Shown: positions 24,401-34,700 of the stretch, piece by piece
Numbering within the stretch: position 1 is the first letter of the stretch
How the letters are laid out: each line of letters starts with the position of its first letter
Source: Chimonanthus salicifolius
Lineage: Eukaryota; Streptophyta; Magnoliopsida; Laurales; Calycanthaceae
Direction of reading: 5' to 3'
Assembly: GCA_013350335.1 (NCBI GenBank)
Contig: CM023542.1
Span: forward strand, 6,682,025-6,746,024
DNA length: 64,000 nucleotides
Program-made: the position numbers and the translations under genes
Notes under the pieces: generated by a model
The model's input: the letters and a program-made list of their open reading frames with translations, nothing else
What the model was told of the DNA's origin: nothing
Database searches by the model: none

Positions 24401-27400
24401 GTGTTTGGACTTTGGAGCCATGGTATTGTCTTGATTAGGAACCAAAATTTCATTTCATTACTTAAAAAACAAAAAACTACTAAAAGAAAATATTGAAGAA
24501 TGTAAACAACATAATATTCCCAAATACACCAAAATGCCCCTACCTACACTGCTTCACATCCATCAGTTTCTTCAGTAAGAATCCTATACTAGGGCACATC
24601 CCGGGCTGGTCAAGTGGCAAGAAAACTTCCCAGACTGAATTAACATAATGGATCCCTAACATTCCCAACTGGACAAGAAATGTAAATATAATAACATGAA
24701 ACTGCAGAAATTATGGAGTGGAAGACTATTTTGCCAAGCTTGGTGTAGCTGATTCCTTCTCCGGCGTCTTCTTCCTTTGAGCTGGGAGGATCTCCTTGTG
24801 ATTGCAGTTTTAGCTTTATCATTGTTTTACGTTGTATTTTTCTTTTTCCTCTTCTTGTTTTGGTCTAATTCTCTTAAGACCCTGTTCTTTGTTTTTGTAT
24901 CTGTAGTTTTTCCTTTTTACTGAATTTTTCTAAGTTACTGCTCAAAAAAAAAACTGCAGAAATTACTGGATAGACAAGATTGGCCTGCAGTATCCCCATC
25001 TAACCTCAACCAGTAAATTACTTTGGGTCAGCACCCTCGTTGGATCAACACAATGGACCTCCATCAACCACTTTTGGGCTTCATTTGTGCACCCTTCACT
25101 GGAACAGCAAAATGGGCCAGTAGCATCCCCTTTTGAGCCACTTGTTTTGGCTCACCCAAGTGCGCTCCTAGTCTCCTTATGGGTCTCCCCACTTCCTGAT
25201 CTGGATCAGCAAAATGGCCCCAGCATCTTCATCCCTGAAGTTTTGGTAGTTGTTTCTTCCCAGTAAAGAGAAAAGCATCTCCACCATCCATTTATCATCC
25301 CCTATCCGCTGTCAGTGAGATTAAAAAAACAACTTCACCCATTCATGTCAATTTTGTAACATCCCTTGAGAAACAAATGAAATCCGAGTCACCCAGTTGC
25401 AGGCTATCTAAAATTATATATGCTTAGGTCTTTCTAGTCTTTCCATTGAAGGTGCAGCAGCTTCAAGAGCTTAGGATATATCATTTCATGCTTCAAGCGC
25501 TGCAAAATTCATACCAGACACCTGATAGCAAAATATCATTATCAAAGCCAATTATGCCATACATCTGTGGTTGGCACTCATACTGTGATGTGGCAAAGTA
25601 TTTTCCATGGACAGACTGCTGTCCACCACCCAAATGACTTGAACAAACAACATATAAGAAGGCAAAAAAGAGCAAATACCAACTGGTTATAGACTCTTGA
25701 GCCATCCACTAAAATTTTACTTAAATCATATGTTTGAACTACTGTTGATAGGAATAGGGCATCTAGGGACTTAGAAAGTCCACCACACATGTAGTAGCTC
25801 TGATGGATGCATATTTTGGGAACTTTCAAAACCCAGAAAGATACTTGTTATTAATACCTGGCTAACTTAAAATATGATTATTTTAGCTCAGTAAAAATTG
25901 AACTTTTATGTGCATGGAAAGAATAAACAGTGGCGCAGACATGTTTTTATGTTTCTCACCTTCAAAAATATTTCATTGCGCTTCTTGCAGAACAGTCAAA
26001 ACATCGTACATTTCATTAAAAAAAAAAAAAAGGGGGCAAACCATAGCTGTAGGCAACTCTCTTCATTATCACCACACGAAAAGATTTAAGCCTAAAAGTA
26101 ATTAGGCTAAGTATTATAAATGTAGCAGTCCTAATGCTCCTCACAAACTTAAATGAACAGAGATAGAAAACAAACACCAGCAATACCGATCGCAGGTGAA
26201 CATCCAAAAAATAATAATAAAGACAACAGACAGCTATAGGCAACTCAAATTTAATATGAAGTCAAGGTCTTAAATAAATGACTAAATGAGTAATGTGTAT
26301 GAGTACTTGGAGCCAAACTGGTTGACGCAAATCCTTCAAACCTTACTCCACCCCCATCCCCACACACACATACATAAAAAATTCCCCAAAAACAACCCAC
26401 GCCACCCATAGCAGTTGTGTCCAATCCCCCTTTACACACTGCCGGATTATGGTAACCATCACATTTCAGGTTGGGCATTCTTTTCGTAGAGACATTCAAT
26501 TACTTCAATTGACAGGGTGAAGATCATTGGGCACTCTCAGACAAGTCCAGATGTTCCATTAGTGACTTCATGTAGAGGAAAACTGATGATGTAAATTGAT
26601 TATGATCATGATCTAATAAGAACTGTGAAAATGTTGACTGAGATGTAACTGATAACGATCATGATCTAACCAGAACTCCTAGACTCTCTTGATCTCAACA
26701 AAGTTTCAATCGCCCTCCATGGTAGAACTTCTTTTTCAAAAAAATTAATCACATTTCTGCATTTCATAATTAAAAATCTCGAAATAACCTGATCACACCA
26801 AAGATGAAATTTTTCAAAGTTGATGATATCAAATCATTGAGTTTAGTATTCAAATCCAATCCTAAAACTGCTTTTCCTATTTTCAGCCATGTTTTGCAAT
26901 TTATATATTAATTCAACCAATTAGCCAGCAAAAGGGTTCTTGAATGGATTCTTCATACCACTGGGTTTATCAGAAAGATAGCATAGATGGTGGTTTCAGA
27001 TGTGTGTTTCTATTTCTCAGAAATGGATAAAACAATTTTACACTTACAAAAGGATAATTCATTATCAAAAAAGCATAAATCCATATCCCAAATTCCCATG
27101 ACCAAAACGTTGTAATAATGTTGTCTTTCATTTTGGTGGTGGGTGGGGTTAGACAAGACTATTTGTTACCATATACACATGGAAGCACGAAAATGGAAAT
27201 TTAACAGATTCTCTCATTCAATTACAGAACAGAGACATGTAAAATTTTCAGAGAAACTGACCTTTACAGAACAGAGACATGTAAAATTTTCAGAGAAACT
27301 GACCTTTACAGAACAGAGACATGTAAAATTTTCAGAGAAACTGACCTTTCAATTCACCGTTCCTCCCTTTTTCCTGAAGTTCATATACAAAATCAACAAC

Positions 27401-30400
27401 CCTTTTCTGTTCTGCTGCACTGAAAACACCGGTGTGAAGTTCGAGTCCGTCAAGAATATTCGTAATCTTCCCTTTTATTCTCTCTAAGCAGATGAAATCT
27501 TTTTTCCTCCTCACATTCATGAACCGAATGTATTCTCTTTTCTCTCTCGACAAAGTTGGTGCCGCCTTCTGTACTTTCATGTCCACCTCCTCTCCCTCTG
27601 CCCTATCATGCCGACTAGATTCTGCTTTGTTCCCTTCCTCTTCAAGCTCATCTTCTTGTGCCATGTCTGCCCATGACATACGGACAGATGATGTCTTATC
27701 ACTGGGTGTGACACCACTATCGGACCACTCATTTGATGGTGATGGATGAGAAAGGGCAACATTATCTGACCACCCATTCGCACCATCTTTCCAGCTTCCA
27801 AGAGAATTTGTATCACAGTTGTCAGAATTTTCATTTTCATTTTCATTCAATTCTGAACCATTCAAATTCATATCAGCAAGATTCTCAGTGCAGGCATTTT
27901 CTGCAAGATTCTCAGTGCGGGCATTTTCTGCAGACTGTTGTCCATCTCCAGAAGATTCAAGATCTACATGAAGAAAAAACAAGAGCATTAAAAAAATAGT
28001 AATTTCAAAGAGGAATTTGAATTTGAGCAGGATCTTGAACTAAAGTTCGTAATCAAATTCATATTGCCAAAATTCTTGGGCACGAATTTTCTTCCAGTTC
28101 TCCCACTCCAAGATGAAGAAAATATACTAAAACTTAAAATAAATAAAAAACCTTAATTTCTAGTTAGGAAATGAATTTGAATGAGATCTAAGTTTAAAAA
28201 ATTAAAAAACAGATTTAAAGCTCGAATTTGAAAAAATTAATTTTGGCGAGATCTCAAACTTAAAAGTTCACTACAGATTATATATAAGCAAAAAACTGCA
28301 AATAGAGGCGCTGAAAACCATTCTAACAACCAATTGAAATTACCCCCATTTCGGACCGAGATTTGAATTCGAAAGATTCCTTGAGTTAAAAAAAAAAAAT
28401 TGCAATCGGCATTGTGTTAAGGTCATCATAGATGAAAACATTGGCCAAATTGCACTCCAATCCTACAAGATGTTTTACCGTGGCAAAGGTGGGGCGAAAG
28501 CCATCTAATTTGAGCTCCAATTTGGTATCCTTAATGCATTGGACCCTACCCATGGGCATGGGCATGGGCTTGGGCTTGGGCTTGGGCTTGGGCTTCTAGA
28601 CCCAGTGAAGAAGATCCATTGGTAACCAGAGGTGTCACAAGCAAGAATATGCTACATGGATCAATGGAGCTTCAAACTCAAGCCATATGGTCCATGGGTG
28701 TGTGCAACATGTGCACAATTGACCACATTTAATGTGGGCGTTGGACTCTCTCCAATGATGGGGTTGTATGGCTCAAGCTTTGGGCAAGGATGGAAAGCTC
28801 TCTAGGCTTCAACTAGAAGATGGACTAAGACATTCAATGCATGGGCCTTGGTGTGTCATCCAAGGCTATGTGGAGCAAGTTCATTGGCTGGTGGAGGTTT
28901 GAAGGCCTAGTTAGAAGCTTGTCATTGGTGCATGAGATTCTCCCTTCCACGTCACACTCCTAGGTGGAAAGAACCATGGTGTGAATGCACTTGGAAATGG
29001 AATCTAGCCTTGTGGTAAAACTCATGGACTATGTATCTAGTTCACTTGATTGGAGCTTGGGCGACAACTTCCTTGGCCATGTGTATTTTTTCATTTGTTG
29101 TATTTTATTTTACTAAAATCTCATTGGTTGGATGATGTGGCAATGGATAACCCATTGACCAACCATGCACAATCCACTCCAACCATGGTTTTGTTTAAGT
29201 GTAGCTAGTTTGACCTCTGAGCCTGCAAATAGAGGTCGAGTTTGGGTTTTGATCATCAAGTGTTTTGGGAATTCAATTGTACACTCAAGTGGAGTGAAGG
29301 CTTTTGTAGGGATTTTCCAAGTGTTAAAATTTCTTCTCTTTGTAAGTTTTCTTTGAATTACTAGTTCAAGTTCTTGATTGAGTTAAATAATTGTGTGCAA
29401 TTTCTATTGAATTCTTCCATCCAATTTCATTTCAACTTTGCAAGTCAATTGATTGTTGGAATTGCATACCCATTATTACCATACTATCCAAAAAAGACAA
29501 AAGAAACATTTCATACACCCACCTATTCCATAATTGATCTTATAGATAGAACTGAAAAGATTCATACTATAAACAAACCGTTAACTCTCACAGATCTACA
29601 AAGAGAATTAAATGAGCAAAAGAAAGATCTCCGTGAATTAAGAATTGAGTTAACTAAGAAACAAAATGAGCTTGATGAAAGATTAACTTGGTTAGAGAAT
29701 GATGATGCTATTGAAAAATATGATGAAGAAAAATTTGTTTAAAGAATTAAGGGAGAAATTAGTAGAATCCCTACTACTGTAATCCCTACAAAATGCATAT
29801 TCCAACAGTGGAGAGTTCAAATGAAAAAAAAAATAAAGAATTTTGAGAAGATCGTCAATGCCATTATTGACACTGGAGCAGATTTAAATGTTATCAGATT
29901 AGGAGTTGTTCCTATTGAATTTACAAGCGAATCAAAACAATTTGTTTCGGCTGCTAATGGAACAAGTATTTCTATAGAAAGAAAAATCCCAAATGCTCAT
30001 GTTTGCATTCAAGGAGTCTGTATTACTTCACCCTTTATCATCTCAAGTGATATCGTTAACGAAGTAATCCTTGGATCCCTGTTTATTCTTCTAATCCAAC
30101 CTTTTTCGGTAAATACAAGGGGAATCTCCACAAATATCAAAGGGATAAATGTAAATCTTGATTTCATAGATGATCCTTGTGAGACAAAGATCCAAAAGAT
30201 AAACCAAATCATTGCCACTAAAGAAGACTATGTAAAAGGATTAAAGAGTGAAATTAAGATTGCCCAAATTACAAAAAATTTGGAGAAAAAAGAATTTAAA
30301 GAAAAAGTAGAAAAATTCACAAAACAAATTGAGAATGAATGCTATTCTGAATTACCATCAGCATTCTGGAATAGAAAAAGACACATTGTGAATTTACCTT

Positions 30401-31736
30401 ATATCAAAGGATTTGACGAAAAGGATATTCCAACAAAAGCTCGTCCATCTCAGATGGATGCAAATCATCTAAAACTTTGCCAAGAAGAAATAAGTGATTT
30501 ATTAAAAAAAGGACCAATTAGAAAAAGTAAATCCCCTTGGAGCTGCACGGCATTCTATGTGGAGAAAGCTGCTGAAATTGAAAGAGGAATTCCAAGATTG
30601 GTAATCAATTATAAGCCTTTAAACAAGGTATTACAATCTATTAGGTATCCTTTATCTAATACCCAATATTTGCTTAATAGGCTTAATAAAGTCAAAATAT
30701 TTTCAAAATTCGACTTAAAATCAGGATTTTGGCAAATCCAAATCAAAGAAGAAGATAGATATAAAACTGCATTTGCTGTCCCCATGGGTCATTATGAATG
30801 GAATGTTATGCCCTTTGGATTAAAAAATGCCCCATCCGAATTTCAAAATATCATGAATAATATATTTTCATCTTATACCCAATTTACCATCGTTTATATT
30901 GATGATATACTCATCTTTTCTGAATCTGTGGATCAACATTGGAAACCAATGTTATTAAACCCGACCCGACTCGACCCGCGGTTGAACCAGCGGGTCAACC
31001 GTGCCCGTCAACTTAAAGGTCGGGTGGGTTTAAAACCCGTAAAAACCCTCTCCAGCCCGTGGTTCAACCCGGTTTTTAATATTAACCCACGACCCGACCC
31101 GTAAAGAATACCCGTGTTTGAAAAAAAAAAAAAACTCATGCAATGGAAGTATGGAACGGCTAAATGGATGGGACTTGACTCTGATGGGAGTCAAATCCCA
31201 TAAGAAAGGCAACAAGGCTTCCTTTGGCTTCTTTTCCAAACTTCAAACTCAAAATTTCAAAGTGCAGAACCGGGAACAAATGAATCGACTTAAATATTCA
31301 ATTTATGTTAAATTAATCAAATTGATGAACAAGCCTAAATCATATGTTAAAATATAGGCGGTAGAGTATAGATATTGGATTTTTTTTAAAAGAAAATTAA
31401 ACATCAGTCTTGAGCCCCATCAATTGGTATTTGGTCATATCCAAAAAATATTGGTCAATATTATATTTTTTTATTTTTTTAATTCAAAAAATATAAAAAC
31501 GTTCGAGATTTGTTTTAAAAAATAAAGGAAAGAGAATAATATCGATAGCCATCTCAATTTAGTCGAGATGATTTTCAGTTTTTCACCATTGTCCTGAATT
31601 ATGAATTAGTATAAAGGATGTCAACATTTTGCATAAATGTTCGTGATAATAAATCAATGGAAGAATAAACAAAGACATATATCAAGTTGCCTCACAATAG
31701 GATTGGTCTTTATCGAATATTAAAAATGATAAATTG

Positions 31737-31783
<47 letters not shown>

Positions 31784-34700
31784 TTCAATTTCAGTGAATT
31801 TGACGGAGAGGGATGATGGAGATGCAACTGAAAACTTGGTTTCTTTACATTATCAAAATGAAGATGAAGATATTGGTTCTTTTAGGAATAATGATGACTT
31901 TAGAATTTAAATAATTTTTTTTGGATATAACTAACATTGAGTTCTTGATATGTTTTAAATATTATTTTTTTAATATAACTAACATTGAGTTCTTGATGTG
32001 TTTTGGATATTAATTAACGACAAGTTGTTGGATGATATTTTGTTGAAATGATATTCGAACATGAATTTTGGATTATTAAAATATTTACAGTTGTGTTTGT
32101 GAGAGTAAGTATTTATTTTTATGAAATATAATCTTAGTTAATAATTTAACATTATTTATAATATTATATTAATTGCACGGGTTTGACCGGGTTTGACTAT
32201 GGTTCAACCCGGTTGAACCTTATTTAACCAACCCTTTCTACAAGACGGGTCGCTCCGTGGGCCGGGTTTTAAAACATTGTTGGAAACATCTGAATATATT
32301 CAAAAGAATTATAAAAGAAAATGGTTTAGTTTTATCCAAAAGAAAGATGAATTTATTTCAGCAAAAAATCAGATTCCTTGGTTTTGAAATACAAGATAGA
32401 ATGATAACTCCAACTAATAGAGTCATTGAATTTGCTGATAAATTCCCGGATGAAATAAAAGACAAAAATATGTTACAGAGATTTCTTGGATGTCTGAATT
32501 ACATTGCCTTTTTCTATCAAGACTTGGCAAAAGACAAAAAACTTCTCCAAGATAGGTTAAAGAAAAATCCAAAAGAATGGTCAAATCATCATACAAAGGC
32601 CGTAAGAAAAATCAAAGAGAGAATAAAAAATCTCCCATGTACATGTCTTTCTGACCCAGAAGCTTTTAAGATCGTTCAAACGGATGCTTCTGATATCGGA
32701 TATGGAGGAATTCTTCTACAAGAAAAAGATTCTAAAGAAGAATTAATTCAATTCAATTCAGGCCTTTGGAATGAAGCTCAGAAGAAATATTCGACCATCA
32801 AAAAAGTAGTTCTTGCCATAGTTATTTGTGTTACAAAATTTCAACATGATCTTCTGAATAAAGAATTCTTGATAAGAGTTGATGCCAAATCAGCAAAAGA
32901 AATCCTTGAAAAAGATGTCAAAAATCTTGTCTCTAAGCAAATATTTGCTAGATGGCAAGCCATTTTATCTGTGTTTGAGTTTAAAATTGAATATATAAAT
33001 GGAAATGCTAATTCTCTCCCTGATTTTCTTACTAGAGAATTTCTTCAGGGAAGAAAAAATGGCAAGTAACTCTACCCCATTCAATCAGAAGAAAGGGAAG
33101 GAAAAATTGGCAGAACAAGAAGAAAGCCAAAAGGGTTTTACTCCAACGAAAGACCCAAGCCAATCAGAATTATATCTCTACACTGGTAACAGAATTCTTG
33201 TTACTTTAGATTGTCTTATGGAAGAAAGATCTGTTGAAGATAATGTATATTTTCTCTTTGGTAAGTGGCTTCATTATTATTCCCCTGATAAAAGAAAAAC
33301 CAGAGATTGATATCTTAATATCCTACACCAGACAAAAAGTGTCCTCATCTTCCACAACAAAAATGGAAATGGTATTATCACTTATTCAAAATTCACCATT
33401 TTAAAAATCCTTACTGAGGAAGATTGGGATGATCGTTTGTTCATGACAAGATTAGTCCGGCTATACAATTCAACTGAGTTTTTCAATTACTGGGATTATA
33501 TTGATGCTTGGAAATTTGCTTTGATGTGGCAAAGATGTGGCAAAACCGTCAGTATTCTCATTCGTGGTTCATTAGGTGTAAAGAAGAAAGTCCTGATATT
33601 GTTCCTATTCATCGCAACTTTCCATCCTGGTTTCTCTTCACTTGGTGGTCCCATTTTGGTGCTTCCCAGAAAATTCTCCCTGACAATTTTCGTTACTTAT
33701 TTATCAAATTTGTCCAAGTCGAAGAAAAGGTTTCTTGTGATATGATTAATGTCCTTCGCTTCTTTGCGAAGTTCCACATTCCCTACATTCTACAATGGAA
33801 ATTTGAGATAAAAGAGGATTTATATGGTCATTCATGCCTCTTTCAAACTATATATCAGAGATGGTGGCCAAAGATTGAAAATGACACATATGAGAGAATT
33901 CTGAATCAAATCTCTCCTGAGAAACTAAATGATCCTCCTCCAGATGAAAAGCCTCTTAAGAATGAAATGACCATGGCTGACCTTTTAGCCAAGAAGATTG
34001 CTAAAGAAATTGCTCGAGAAAAATCTCCCGAGCCAATAGACGTCTCTGTTGAATCTATTAATTTTGAAGAAAAAATTAAGCAAATCCTAGAAGAATATCT
34101 TCCCAAGAAGAAAGACACCCTTCATGATTGGGATTCTAATCATGATCCAGATGAAAATCTGGATGATGAAGTTGTGCCCCTTGACAATCTCCATTCTCAT
34201 TGGGACCCTGACTCTCATGTTAATCCCGATGGGTCTGTCACTGAATATTTGCATGGTGGAAAGTTCTGGTATTCTTCCGCTAAAGACAAAGGAAAAGAAA
34301 AGAAAAAAAGAGTCTCGGTTAGCTGAATTATTCCGCGTGAACTCTGTAAAAGCTAAGGAATTGATGAAAAAGAAGATTTGATGTGATCCTTTATCTGATT
34401 GGTATCAGAGCCAGATTAGTGTCTTCTTTTTCAATGGGGGAATATTGCCAGATGTCTTGCCTAGAAGAAAAGTTACTAATGTGGATGTGAGATCCAGTCA
34501 AAAGGCGTCTCCATTATTGTATCTTTTTACTGTTCTCCACAGAAAATTGCCCAGAAATTATTCTGCAAGAAGGACCATTTAAAATGACAGAAGATATGCA
34601 AAAGGAATTGGCCGCTAGGATGGAAAGCCTAAATGTAGGAGGAAAAGGATTTAGCATCTTAAGGGTCTTCGCATCAGAAAGTTTGTTGATAAACCGCCTA

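Larger units (their letters stand above)
29469..33069 (+). pseudogene. viral polyprotein fragment: protease, reverse transcriptase, RNase H (disrupted)
   Basis: Starts abruptly inside a polyprotein, after a 5-prime truncation. A charged, probably coiled-coil stretch occupies about 29590-29740 and ends in a nonsense TAA (29740-29742). The aspartic protease motif [11 protein letters not shown] follows at about 29860-29895. The reverse transcriptase domain spans about 30480-30938, with [10 protein letters not shown] and the catalytic YIDD. A 1,333-bp hAT element (30947-32279) interrupts the thumb region. After it, coding resumes at 32280 with the rest of the polymerase and an RNase H domain ([10 protein letters not shown], then the [10 protein letters not shown] tail) and stops at 33069. 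In caulimovirids this enzyme copies pregenomic RNA to DNA. It cannot be functional here. Confidence 0.85.

Noticed and set aside
27224..27349. Regular short direct repeats that superficially resemble a CRISPR array.
   Set aside because: The units are contiguous tandem copies without spacers, in a plant gene.
29821..31104. A 427-codon frame that appears to add a novel proline/arginine-rich C-terminus to the viral polymerase.
   Set aside because: The tail after 30946 is read-through into the hAT element. The 8-bp duplication and inverted ends show the insertion boundary.
34400..34412. The TGGTATCAGAGCC site taken as an LTR retrotransposon primer-binding site.
   Set aside because: No LTRs or integrase nearby. 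The surrounding polymerase and gene order are caulimovirid.
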